Assembly (NCBI RefSeq): GCF_036320965.1
Contig: NC_092234.1
Coordinates: 36,788,203 to 36,852,202, forward strand
Length of the DNA: 64,000 nt
Direction: 5' to 3'
Source of the DNA: Panulirus ornatus
Taxonomy: Eukaryota > Arthropoda > Malacostraca > Decapoda > Palinuridae
Made by a program: the position numbers and the translations under genes. Positions 49,370 through 60,559 of the stretch are shown here, piece by piece (position 1 is the first letter of the stretch; each line of letters begins with the position of its first letter). The notes below the pieces were generated by a model. It searched no databases and had not been told where the DNA came from. It saw nothing but the letters and a program-made list of their open reading frames with translations.

Positions 49370-49900
49370 GATGAAAGGTTACTGTCTGGTCATGGGTTAG
49401 CTCATACAGTTGTACATGTTGACGATTCTTTTCATCATAAAAGGACTTATTTCGTACATGTCTATACTCATGAGAGTGTTTTGAAAACTGCATTTAATCA
49501 TTATAAATTCTATGGTATTTCCATCTATGTACATATCAAAGACAAGATACAATTTTTTGAGCGCTGTTCCAGTCAATAGGGTGGCCCAAGTCTTGCATAT
49601 GCAGGAATAGAGCACTTGGTTCTTGTGCAACACGAACTGTACACTAATGCTGCTATATTCTTAAACCGAGTCCTTTTCCACTTTGTCCCCAGCAAACTTT
49701 ATTGCAGTGTTTACATGGTATTTGGTAAACACAACTATCTGAATTTTCAGGCAAGCTTTTTATGAGCAAGTTTTTCACTGTCGTGCTGTTCTTGTGTGCA
49801 ATACTGGTATCATATGCCTTCAGTAGTTGGGGCTGCACTAGGTGGTTGATGTGATACGGTAGTACAAGAAGGATTTTAGTGCTACAATATAAGGTTCCTT
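49370..49900 (-). mobile_element. Penelope-like element fragment 2 (GIY-YIG)
   Basis: On the minus strand: a Lys-Asn-Leu-Leu segment, Cys-Val-Tyr-Gln-Ile-Pro-Cys, Cys-x-x-Cys, then Cys-Trp-Gly-Gln-Ser-Gly-Lys-Gly-Leu (49660-49735), where Trp replaces the usual Ile/Tyr of the second GIY-YIG half. Downstream are remnants with His-x-x-Asp-x-Gly-His and Ile-Asp-Trp-like residues (49400-49600), typical of the C-terminal part. A stop and frameshift follow the core. It covers only endonuclease and C-terminus, so it is dead. Confidence 0.68.
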
Positions 49901-50442
49901 GGCTTTAGAAATGAAAAAATGATTTATCTGGCACTATACATAGATTTACCAGTGAAGGCCTTGGGGTACTTGTGGACGATGAAATTTCAATCATTTCGAT
50001 TATTTCACCATCAAGATATTCTAAAGGTATGCACAAGGCAACACTGAAACAAACTGGAGGTGTTTTTCTTGATCCTAGTCAGCAAGAAGAAGTGTATATA
50101 TGAGAAAACATTTGTACGTTTTCTGTAAATAGTGAACTTAACCTGGTACATACGTCTGTGCACCATGACAACAAGAAAGGCAGGATTATTTCATGTTCTT
50201 CATCACAGGTCAATCATATAAAAGAATATTGGCAGTTGACTACGGGGAGGAAATCGCCAATGTGTTCATCACAGCGTCATCCTGGTAACTAAACCATCTG
50301 GCGCCTGCTGCTATGACGCCGGGAAGAAGTTAACGTCGAAGAACTCCGTGTAGAGATTTTATCTTACACAACATGTGACTGACCCAATTGAACTATTAAT
50401 ACGTGGTCTAGCTGGGTTGTTAAGCTTGTGTGTCTTAAATAT
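49901..50442. other. No recognised gene; possible decayed Penelope sequence
   Basis: It may include more of the Penelope-like element upstream of the endonuclease, but no RT motif is readable. Nothing else supported. Confidence 0.35.
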
Positions 50443-51376
50443 ACAGCAGTCGGTCAAACTGTAACAGCACCAAACACAGCCAGTCAGCCTAAAACAGCAT
50501 CAAACACAGCCAGTCAGACTGCAACAACACCAGACACAGCCAGTCAGACTGTAACAGTATCAGAGACAGCCAGCCAGACTGTAACAGTATCAGACACAGC
50601 CAGCCAGACTGTAACAGTATCAGGCACAGCCAGCCAGACTGTAACAGCATCAGACACAGCCAGCCAGACTGTAACAACACCAGACACAGCCAGTCAGACT
50701 GTAACAGTATCAGACACAGCCAGTCAGACTGTAACAGCATCAGACACAGCCAGCCAGACTGTAACAACACCACACACAGCCAGTCAGACTGTAACAGCAT
50801 CAGACACAGCCAGTCAGACTGTAACAGTATCAGACACAGCCAGCCAGACTGTAACAACACCAGACACAGCCAGTCAGACTGTAACAGCATCAGACACAGC
50901 CAGTCAGACTGCAACAACACCAGACACAGCCAGTCAGACTGTAACAGTATCAGACACAGCCAGTCAGACTGTAACAGCATCAGACACAGCCAGCAAGACT
51001 GTGACAACACCAGACACAGCCAGTCAGACTGTAACAGCATCAGACACAGCCAGTCAGACTGTAACAGTATCAGACACAGCCAGCCAGACTGTAACAACAC
51101 CAGACACAGCCAGTCAGACTGTAACAGCATCAGACACAGCCAGTCAGACTGCAACAACACCAGACACAGCCAGTCAGACTGTAACAGTATCAGACACAGC
51201 CAGTCAGACTGTAACAGCATCAGACACAGCCAGCCAGACTGTAACAACACCAGACACAGCCAGTCAGACTGTAACAGCATCAGACACAGCCAGTCAGACT
51301 GTAACAGCACCAGACACCACCAATCAGACTGTATCTGTACCATACACAGTCAGTCAGACTGTAACAGCACTAAGCT
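50443..51376. repeat. 30-bp minisatellite with 240-bp higher-order period
   Basis: The unit is ACAGCCAGTCAGACTGTAAC plus a variable ten bases (AGCATCAGAC, AGTATCAGAC or AACACCAGAC), about 31 copies. Variants follow an eight-unit order: 50761-51000 and 51001-51240 differ at only about three positions. The plus-strand frame 50428-51378 (316 codons, non-ATG start) reads as Thr-Ala-Ser-Gln-Thr-Val-Thr plus Ala-Ser-Asp, Val-Ser-Asp or Thr-Pro-Asp, a mucin-like repeat. The opposite strand is also open (284 codons), so the frame is not evidence of coding. Each unit includes the palindrome CAGTCAGACTG. Confidence 0.95.
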
Positions 51377-52655
51377 AGCAGCAGAAGGAACCTGAGTAAG
51401 CGTCACCAGACAGATGAGGGCCGGTCTCGTGATGTACTTGCCATATACAGTGACCCATGAAACATAACCAACCTCCCGGTCTGGCGGGGCACACGAGCCG
51501 CTCATGGCTGAGGGTGAAGGTTGGCGTGTGTCTTCCCTGATTACCTCACTTGTTGTGGTGTGGAGCGGTTAATACCTTTTATATCCTCTCATTGTCACAA
51601 GAGTCTGGTTGTCCTTCAGCGACTCCCTCACTTTTTTTCCTTTTTTCGCAGACGAACATCCTCCTTAGGCCAGGCCTTTATAGAGATATTCAAAAAGGAC
51701 TAAAGAAATTGAAGACTGAAGAGAAAAGAGGAAAGGTAATGATCTAACAATTTGGAAGAGGAAAACTTATATTTGAAAAAGGGACAGGTCGTGGCTGTTA
51801 GCAAATACATCATAAGCTGTAAAGTTACAAAGCTAAGCTGTGCAAGGAACGAGAGAGACGTCGCAACGGTTCACCTTGGAGTTGACAACGGGCAGGCGGC
51901 CATGACGTGACCCAGTAGCTTGCCGAGTACAACATACACGTGATAATGGTAGGGAGGCACATGTAACCAGTTCTCGGGATCATAAACAAGTAATACCTAC
52001 AAGAGGGACACGAGACCTTCACTGTGGTGTAGGACTAGTGGGTCAGGCTGGGACTCCACCAAGTCAAGTATGTGGAGCACGAGCCTCCCAAGATGTGACA
52101 GCAGTCCACCATACAAGGATGAATCAGTACAGTATATATCTGGAGCAAGTGTACAGACGAGAGGAATGACTGGTTTCTAAGAGGCTATTTCTACTCCCTG
52201 GGTAAACTGGAGTTTCCAAGATAGCTTAGCGCTAAGGTAACAACAAGGATGTTTTCCGTGTTGAGTGGCGGAGCTGCAATGAAACGACACAGGAAACTTT
52301 GTAAAGGTTTTAAAAAGAAAAATTGGAGAAAATTAGCCTTTACGTGCGTTAAGACGGCATCTGCCCTAAGAAGATATCTAGCCTATATCTGAATTTATAT
52401 TTGAACTGGTACAGAACCGAGATGTAGATCATGAAAATGAAGCGGACTTAAAAGAAGGGGAGGAATAGTGAGTCGACAGCGTATGAGTGCATTCAGGTCT
52501 CTGACGAGGGAAGTGGATCAAGGACGAATAGAAGAGTGTTAGCGACAAGAGAGGATGGATGTGCTGAGGGACACCGATACTGATGGGAAATGATTCATCC
52601 GTAACGACAGAAGCAGACCGGTTGGTTGAGAGGCAAGTGAGGGAGGAAGGGAAAT
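51377..52655. other. No recognised gene or element
   Basis: The longest stretch in the right half without a recognisable repeat. Frames of 60-65 codons at 51521-51747 (plus) and 51825-52022 (minus) lack motifs. It may be host intron or intergenic DNA. Confidence 0.45.
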
Positions 52656-52865
52656 TTGGAATCTATCACTGTGACAAATCAAGGTCTACAGGCATTACTG
52701 CAACAGGAAACGTTATCACCGTCAGATCTTGCCTTGTTACAACCATTCCGGAGATCTAAGAGGAAACTGTATGGTTCACGGTACTTTAGAGATTCGAAAG
52801 CTGTTAAGAAAGGTAAAAGTTTTGGTTTATCAACAGAAGTGAAACAGACGAGTAAGCACGGGACC
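52656..52865 (+). other. Unrecognised ~70-codon frame fused to a LINE
   Basis: A plus-strand frame (TTG start) runs about 70 codons and continues in phase into the RTE-A fragment at 52866, making a 101-codon fusion. The non-LINE part (Gln-Ala-Leu-Leu-Gln-Gln-Glu ... Lys-Lys-Gly-Lys-Ser-Phe) matches nothing I know. The in-phase fusion is probably chance. Confidence 0.25.
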
Positions 52866-53755
52866 AAGTTATCTCGGAAAGCAAAAATGGGTATGTTTGA
52901 AGGAATAGTGGTTCCAACTATGTTATATGGTTGCGAGGCGTGGACTATAGAGTTGTGCTGAGGAGGGTGGAAGTGCTGGAAATGAGATGTTTGAGGACAA
53001 TATGTGGTGTGAGGTGGTTTGATCGAGTAAGTAATGAAAGGTAAAAGACAGATGTGTGGTAATAAAAATAGTGTGGTTGGGAGGGCAGAAGAGGGAGTTT
53101 TGAAATGGTTTGGTCACATGGAGAGAATGAGTGAAGAAAGATTGACAAAGAGGATATGTGTCAGAGGTGGATGGAACGAGAAGTGGGAGACCCAATTGGA
53201 GGTGGAAAGATGGAGTGAAAAAGATTTTGAGTAATCGGGGCCTGAACATGCAGGAGGGTGAAAGGTGTGCAAGGAATAGAGTGAATTGGAACGATGTGGT
53301 ATACCGGGGTCGATGTGCTGTCAATGGATTGAACCAGGGCATGTGAAGCGTATGGGGTAAACCATGGAAGGTTTTGTGGGGCCTGGATGTGGAAAGGGAG
53401 CTGTGGTTTCGATGCAGTATATATGACAGCTAGAGACTGTGAACGAATGTGGCCTTTGTTGTCTTTTCCTAGCGCTATCTCGCTCACATGCAGGGGGAGG
53501 GGGTTTTCATTTCACGTGTGGCGGGGTGGCGACGGGAATGACTAAGGGCAGACAGTATGAAGTATGTACATGTGTATATATGTATATGTCTATGTGTGTA
53601 TATATATGTATACGTTGAGATGGATAGGTATGTATATGTGCGTGTGTGTGGTCGTGTATGTATATACATGTGTATGTGGGTGGGTTGTAACATTCTTTCG
53701 TCTGTTTCCTTGCGCTGCCTCGCTTACGCGGGAGACAGCGACAGAGTATGATAAA
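52866..53755 (+). mobile_element. RTE-A LINE copy 13, 3' fragment
   Basis: It begins at the Leu-Ser-Arg-Lys-Ala-Lys-Met-Gly-Met-Phe-Glu-Gly block, continues through the C-terminal domain (stop near 53345) and full 3' UTR to the terminal hairpin CTGCCTCGCTTACGCGGGAGA (53716), then (AT)n. Close to the family consensus, with a few indels (for example at 53040 and 53160). A young, strongly 5'-truncated insertion. Confidence 0.85.
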
Positions 53756-53863
<108 letters not shown>

Positions 53864-53899
53864 TATACACCTTAGCGTGAGCCACATATCCAATTCATC

Positions 53900-54030
53900 G
53901 ACCAACCTCTAGGGAAGGATGAAAGGCTGGGTAAATTGTGGACAGACTGTCGCAACGAGAATTCGCATCTATGCTTTCGCCTCCGCGCGGCTTGTGAATG
54001 CGGTCCATACCTCCATAGGATATGACTTTG
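53900..54030 (-). mobile_element. Possible tRNA-derived SINE-like piece
   Basis: On the minus strand, ATGCGAATTCTCG (about 53956-53968) resembles a decayed Pol III B-box (GGTTCGAATCC type), with GC-rich arm-like sequence upstream. A (GA)n array lies at its 5' (right) side. The match is loose, so the call is tentative. Confidence 0.3.

Positions 54031-54032
<2 letters not shown>

Positions 54033-54124
<92 letters not shown>
54033..54124. repeat. (GA)n microsatellite
   Basis: About 46 GA units without interruption. Confidence 0.97.
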
Positions 54125-54129
<5 letters not shown>

Positions 54130-54820
54130 ACGGTTCAGACTAAGATTATTACGTGAAGCATAATACGATTACTAGATGTGTCTGGTATGCCTGGATGTTG
54201 GAGTGAACCAAGATGGAGTGAGAGGACAAAAAGAGAACAACAACAAAAAAATTGTTTGGTCATTAACAACAACCACAGGATCGTCGGACTGGAAAAGCAG
54301 ATGACGGGTGGAATGGCAGAAAATGTGTGATACTTGTAGCTTAAGACTAGACACACCTTAGGCTGGAGCAAGAAGAGAGGGTTACATTGTTTTGTATACA
54401 GTAGCACCTCGCCTCACGATGTGGTCTGGGCAGATGTAACCTTGTGCAAGAAAGGAAGGAGAACTTTTTCAAGTCCTTGGTACCGTATACATCGACCGAA
54501 TGGCCTTGGAAAAGGGACGGTGGAACCACGAACTGGCAATGGCCTTCAAGACAAAACTTAACTAGTCCAATCAGCACATTTAGAGGACAGATGGAGGAGG
54601 AGGAGGTGCGGTGAGGCAAGAGTCCACAAGAATGTTGTCAGCTGAAACAAACAGGGAGGAGTGTGGTGCTTGGTGCCACGACGGATCTCCTCCCCGTCTG
54701 GTACACGACAGGAGGAACCTCACCCAAGACGGACCGGATCCTCGGAGGAGGTGTACCATGACGGACCGGACCTTCGGAGGTGTACTATAACATTTGTTGT
54801 TAAATATAACGAAGTACACC
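54125..54820. other. No recognised gene or element
   Basis: Unique-looking sequence. Two short GGACCGGA-containing repeats occur at 54729-54780. Short frames on the minus strand have no motif. Confidence 0.45.
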
Positions 54821-54899
54821 TTGTAGCCGACCATACGTCTTGTAGCCGACCATACATCTTGTAGCCGACCATACATCTTGTAGCCGACCATACGTCTTT
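54821..54899. repeat. 19-bp tandem repeat, 4 units
   Basis: Unit TGTAGCCGACCATACATCT repeated four times with single T/G differences. Same period as the large satellite at 24983 but unrelated sequence. Confidence 0.92.
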
Positions 54900-55430
54900 T
54901 CAGTAACATATATCAAGGTCCGACTGTACAGGAATCATCGCTTATGTTTACATTGTTATAACTCCTCAAGTTATAGTCTACTATGGACAGTATAGCTAGC
55001 AAGCACTGACAGACGGCCAGCACTCTACATGGGTTCTCCTTTCTTGTGAAACATCGAAATAGAGCCACTCGCTCAAAAGTGGGCCTTGAGGACTAGAGTA
55101 GAGCCTCGAGGACGTGGATTACTTCACTGAAGAAAAGAGGACTATGTGTCCTTGACTGGCGTCACGGTGGCGGGGAATATGTCCGCAGACCAAAATTCGT
55201 AATGTTTTGGGTCGACCTTACTGCTGCACCTCCTCCAGGGTTCCGCCTGAGACGCGGCCGGCTTGGTCTCATGTGCTGCCTGACGCTGTGAATCTCAGTA
55301 CTCACTTATCACCTGATTTCTATCATAGATCTTTATCATACAATGGAAGACCATTGTGTCAAGAATACTGCAACTCATGGAGGTAAAGATACTGATGATA
55401 AATTACCTAGACGTGTATATATAAAAGTTC
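54900..55430. other. No recognised gene or element
   Basis: Unique-looking sequence up to the head of the next RTE-A copy. A GC-richer patch lies at 55130-55280. Nothing supported. Confidence 0.45.
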
Positions 55431-56872
55431 TACCTTCGTATTCCCCGCTTGTCGTCGAAGGCGAATAAAGAGGCTGGAAAACCTCCCCTTCTTGTATTTC
55501 AATTTCTAACAAAGGAAACAGGAGTCAAGTGGGAAGTGCTCATCCTTATCGAAGGCTCAGATTGAGGTTTCTCAATATGTGCGGATGTAACTAAGATGAG
55601 AAGAAAGGAAACATAGGTAGTATGTTTGAGGAAAGGAGCCTGGATGTTCTGGCTCTGAGTGAAACGAAGCTCAAGGGTAAAGGGGAAGAATGATTTGGAA
55701 ATGTCTTGGGAGTAAAGTCAGGGATTGGTGAAATGACAAGAGCAAAGTCAGAAGTAGCACTTCTACTGAAACAGGAGTTATGGGAGTGTGTGGTAAAGTG
55801 TAAGAAAGTAAATTCTGGATTGATGAGGGTAAAACTGAAAGTAGAAGGCGAGAGATGGGTTAGTGGCATGAGTCGAGGAAAGTGTAGGTGTTATGAAAGA
55901 GGGCAAAGGAGAGTTGGGGTGAGATTATCATTAAACTTTAGGGAGAATAAAAAGATGTTTTGGAAGGAGGTAAATAATGTGCGGAAGACAAGAGAACAAT
56001 AGGGAAAGTGGTAACAAAGTGATGGAATGAGGAGGAATATTTTGAAGGATTGTTAAATGTCTTTGATGATGGCGTGGCAGATGTAGGATATTTAGGTCGG
56101 AATGGTATGCGAAGTGAGTCAGGGAGGGTGGTTTGGTGAAAAGAGAAGACGTGGAGAAAAATTTGCGGAAGATGAAATCAGGCAGGGCGGCCGGAGTGGA
56201 TGGTACTGCAGTTGAATTTATTAAGAAAGGGGGTGATTGTGTTGTTCATTGGTTGGTAAGGATATTCAGTGTATGCATGGATCATGGTGAAGTGTTTGAG
56301 GATCGGGGGAATGCATGTATAGTGCCACTGTATAAAGGTAAAGGAGATAGAGGTAAGTGTTCAAACTACAGAGGCATAAGTTTGTTGAGTATGCTTGGAA
56401 AAGTGTATGCGAGGGTATTAATTGAAGGTGAAGGTGGGGGGGGGGAGAAGGAGGAGGAGGAGGAGGAGGAGGAGGCATGTAGAGAGCATCAGATTTGGGA
56501 GGAGCAGTATGGTTTGAGAATTGGTAGAGGATGTGTGGATCAGGTGTTCGTTTTGAAGAATGTCTGAAATACTTAGAAAAACAGATTGACTTCTATGTGG
56601 CGTTTATGGATCTGGAGAAAGCATATGATAGGGTTGATAGAGAAGCTTTGTGAAAGATCTTAAGGATTATTAGTATGAGAGGTAACTTGCCAGAAGCAGT
56701 GAGAAGTCTTTATCAAGGGCGTGAGGCATGTGTTCGGATAGGAAGAGAGGAGAGCAATTGGTTCCCAGTGAATGTCGGTCTGCGGCAAGAGTGTGTGATG
56801 TCCCCATGGTTGTTTAATTTGTTTATGGATGGGGTGGTGAGGGGGGTAAATACAAGAGTTTTTTTTTGGGGG

Positions 56873-56947
<75 letters not shown>

Positions 56948-57925
56948 GTACGCAGACTGCTGGGGATGAAAGGGCCTGGGAAGTGTGTCAGTTACTGTTC
57001 TCCAATGATACAGCATTGGTCGCTGATTCGAGTGAGAAGCTGCAGAGTAGGTGGCTGAGTTTGGAAGAGTGTGTGAAAGGAGATAGTTGTGTACATATGA
57101 AAAACAGCAAGGTTATTAGGTTCTGCAGGGTTGAAGAACAAGTTAGTTGAGAGGTAACTTGTTTTAGATATCGGAGAGTGGACTTAGCAGCGAATGAAAC
57201 CATGGAAGTTTCTGCGAGTCATAGGGTCGGGGAGGGGGCGAAGGTTCTGGGAGTGACGAAGAATGTGTGGAAAGAGAACGTTATCTCGGAGAGCAAAAAA
57301 GGGTATATTTGAAGAATAAGTAATTCCAACAATACTGTATGGTTGCAATATGTTATGTGAGGTGGTTTGATCGAGCAAGAAATGAAAGGGTAAGAGAGAT
57401 GTGTGGTAATAAAGAGTTTGGTTGGGAGAGAAGAAGAGGGTATGTTGAAATGGTTTGGACATATGGAGAGAATGAGTGAAGGAAACTTGACAAAGAGGAT
57501 ATATGTGTCATAAGTGGAGGAAACAAGGAGAAGCGGTAGACCAAATTGGAGGTGGAAGGATGGAGTAAAAAGGATTTTGAGCAATTGGGGCCTGAACATG
57601 CAGGAGGGTGAGAGGCGTGCATGGAATAGAGTAAATTGGGACGATGTAGTATACTAGGGACGACGTGCCTTCAATGGCCTAAACAAGGTTATGTGAGGTG
57701 TCTGGGATAAACCATGGAAAGGTCTGTGGGGCCTGGATGTGGATAGGGAGCTGTGGTTTCGATGCATTACACATTAAAGCTAGAGAATGGATGTGGGCGG
57801 ATGTGGCCTTTCTCCTTATGTTTCCTGGCGCTACCTCGCTAACGGAGGAAGTGGCGATGCTGTTTCTTATGAGGTGGGGTAGCGCCGAGAATGGATGAAG
57901 GAGAGCAAGTACAAATATGAACATC
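55431..57925 (+). mobile_element. RTE-A LINE copy 14, internally deleted, with microsatellite gains
   Basis: Has the head (TGTCGTCGAAGGCGAATAAA, 55452), the start of the endonuclease (55580-55860) and then a ~900-bp deletion joining Gly-Glu-Arg-Trp-Val to the linker near 55865. The RT follows (56130-57000), with the Asp-Leu-Glu-Lys-Ala-Tyr-Asp block at 56608 and a catalytic box changed to Ser-Asn-Asp near 57003. A (GGA)n tract (56449-56475) and a long (GA)n tract (56871-56943) have expanded inside the coding region. The 3' UTR is cut at about 57920, where an inverted copy begins. Confidence 0.8.
56871..56943. repeat. (GA)n microsatellite inside RTE-A copy 14
   Basis: About 36 GA units preceded by poly-T and poly-G, replacing the Glu-Arg-Gly coding segment after the Val-Asn-Thr-Arg-Val codons. 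It probably grew from the natural GAGAGAGGG of this part of the element. Confidence 0.95.
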
Positions 57926-60124
57926 TGCATCTATAGCCCATGCCTCACATCCATATAACATTGTTGGGACTACTATACCTTCAGTCATAACTATTTTAAG
58001 CCTACCAGATAACAATCTTTCTTTCTACGCATTTCTCAGTGCTTTCAGAACCTTCGCCCCTTCACTCATCCTACGACTGGCTTCTGATTTCATGGTTCCT
58101 CCTGCTGCCATGCCCACTCCCAGGTATCTAAAACATTTTGATTCCTCCACCTTTTCTCCATATAAACTCCCACCCCAAGTAACCTATCCCTCAACCCTGC
58201 TAAACCCAATAACCTTGTTTTTATTGACATTTACTCTCAACTTTCTCCTTTCACACACTCTTCCAAACTCAGTCATCAACCTCTGCAGTTTCTCACTCGA
58301 ATCAGCTACTAGTGCTGTATCAGTGGCGAACTACAAATGACTCAGTAACCAGGCCCTCTCATCCCAACAGACTGCATACTCACCCCTCTCTCCAAAACTC
58401 TTGCATTTACCTTTCTCACCACCCTATCCATAAACAAATTAAACAGCCATAGTGACATAACACACCCCTGCCGTAAGCCAACCTTCATTTGAACCACTCA
58501 CTCTCCTCTCTATTCGTATACACGCCTTGCACCCATGTAAAAACTTTTCACTGCTGCTAGCGGCTCTCCTTCCACATCATATATTCTTATCACTTTCCAC
58601 AAGGCATCACTGTCAACTCTATCATATGCTTTCTTAAGAAACATATTCGCCATATACAAATCCATCAGTTTCTCACACACATTCTTTAAAGCAAAAAACT
58701 GATCCACCCATCCTCTACCACTTATGAAATTATTTTGTTCCTCTCCAACCTGATGCTCTGTACATGCCAGCACCCTCTTAATCACCTTACATGCATTTCG
58801 CCAATCCTCAGGCACCTCACCATGACTCATACATAGACTAAAAATCCTAATGACAAACCAATAACATAATCACCTCCCTTCTTAAGAAATTAAACTGTAA
58901 TAGTATCCATTCCAGTCGCCTTGCCACATTCCATCTTACGTAAGGCTTTCACCGCCTCTTCTCTCTCCACCAAACCACTCTCTTTGACTTTCTCCTACCA
59001 TCCCGATCCAAACATGCTGCATCTGCCTCCCTATCATTGAACACATTCAACAGTCTTCCAAAATGCTCACTCCATCTCTTCCTCACTTCATCACTACATG
59101 TTACTACTTAACCATTTTCCCCCTTTACTAATGTTCCCATTTGTTTTCTTGTTTTACGAACACCGTTAACTTCCTTTCAAAATATCTTATCCTCCCTGAA
59201 GTTTACTGATACTCGCCCATCGAACTCTAATTTGCCCTCTTTTTCAACCTTTGCACCTTCCTCTTGACCTCCCAGCGCTTTCTCTTATACACATCTCAAT
59301 CATTTGCATTTCTTCCCTGTTAATACTGCCTATATATGTCTTCTCTTTCACTAGCAATTCTACTTTGTCGTTCCACCTCTCACTGCCCACCTCTCATCTT
59401 ACGCATGCCACATGCATCTCTCGCACATGCCAACAATGTTTCTCTCTATACCTCCCATTCCTCATCCACTCCCCTAACTTCGTTTACTCTCAATTTTTAT
59501 CATTATACACTCAATCTCTCCTAGTATTTTTTCACACTAGTCTCTCTTCCAAGCTCACTTACTCTCACCACTCTCTTCTCACCCATAAATTTCCTCTTTT
59601 CTGAAAACCACTACAAATCTTCACCCTTGCCTCTCAGCACAGTCACATCCAACAGTCTCTCTTTTGCGCGTCTACCATTTAGTATGAAAACCAATAATTC
59701 CCGCTGACCATCATCCCTACTCACATATATATATTTGTTTTTGTTCCTCTTTTTAAAACTGGTATTCCTAATCACCAGTCCTTTTTCAGCACACAACTCC
59801 ACGAGCTGTTCAACATTTCCTTTCACATTACTGAATACACTATGTCCCATAATTATATTTTCAACTGCCACATCACTCACCTTTGCATTTAAGCCATCAA
59901 TCACTAATATATGGTCTCTTGCATCAAAACTGCTGACACATTCACTCAGTTGATCCCAAACCATTTGCCCCTCACAAGCTTTCTTCTCATGGACTTTTAT
60001 TTTCATCCACTTCCTTACACTTTTTCACATACTCCCACAACTCCTGCTTCGGCAGTACTGTTACCGCTTCAGTAGCTCTTACTCTCTCTCCAACCCCTTA
60101 CCAATCTTCTAATACATTTCCAAA

Positions 60125-60128
<4 letters not shown>
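57926..60128 (-). mobile_element. RTE-A LINE copy 15, lacking both ends
   Basis: Minus-strand copy from the Leu-Tyr-Gly-Cys-Glu-Ala-Trp block (left) through RT, linker and endonuclease to the Trp-Phe-Gly-Asn region (right). It lacks the C-terminal domain, the 3' UTR and the head. The first RT block region near 58800 has a deletion of the Asn-Ala-Cys to Arg-Val segment. Frames are broken throughout. The most diverged blocks are in the endonuclease. The missing 3' end at the junction with copy 14 suggests deletion or insertion of one element into the other. Confidence 0.78.

Positions 60129-60158
<30 letters not shown>
60129..60158. repeat. (AT)n microsatellite
   Basis: About 15 AT units between RTE-A copy 15 and S-A copy 4. 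Confidence 0.9.
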
Positions 60159-60160
<2 letters not shown>

Positions 60161-60389
60161 TTTTTTTCCATACTATTTGCCATTTCCCGAGTTAGAGGAG
60201 TAGCGTTAAGAACAGAGGATTGAGCCTTTGAGGTAATATCCTCACCTGGCCCCCTTCTCTATTCCTTCTTTTGGAAAATTAAAAACAAGAGGGGAGGATT
60301 TCCAGCCCCTCACTCCCTCCCCTTTCAGTCGCCTTCCACGACACGCAGGGAATACATGGGAACTATTCTTTCTCCTCTATCCCCAGGGA
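60159..60389 (-). mobile_element. S-A short non-autonomous element, copy 4
   Basis: Minus strand, about 230 bp, flanked by (AT)n on both sides. It has the CCCTGGGGATAGAGGAGAAAG-type head at its right end, the TGTCGTGGAAGGCGACTGAA block, and a decayed terminal hairpin (TACTCCTCTAACTCGGG) at its left end. More divergent than copies 2 and 3, so older. Confidence 0.78.
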
Positions 60390-60474
<85 letters not shown>

Positions 60475-60475
60475 G

Positions 60476-60543
<68 letters not shown>
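60390..60543. repeat. (AT)n then (GT)n microsatellite
   Basis: About 35 AT units and then about 38 GT units with one GGGTGCG interruption. Confidence 0.95.
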
Positions 60544-60544
<1 letters not shown>

Positions 60545-60559
60545 ACTTTAGGAAGGCAG

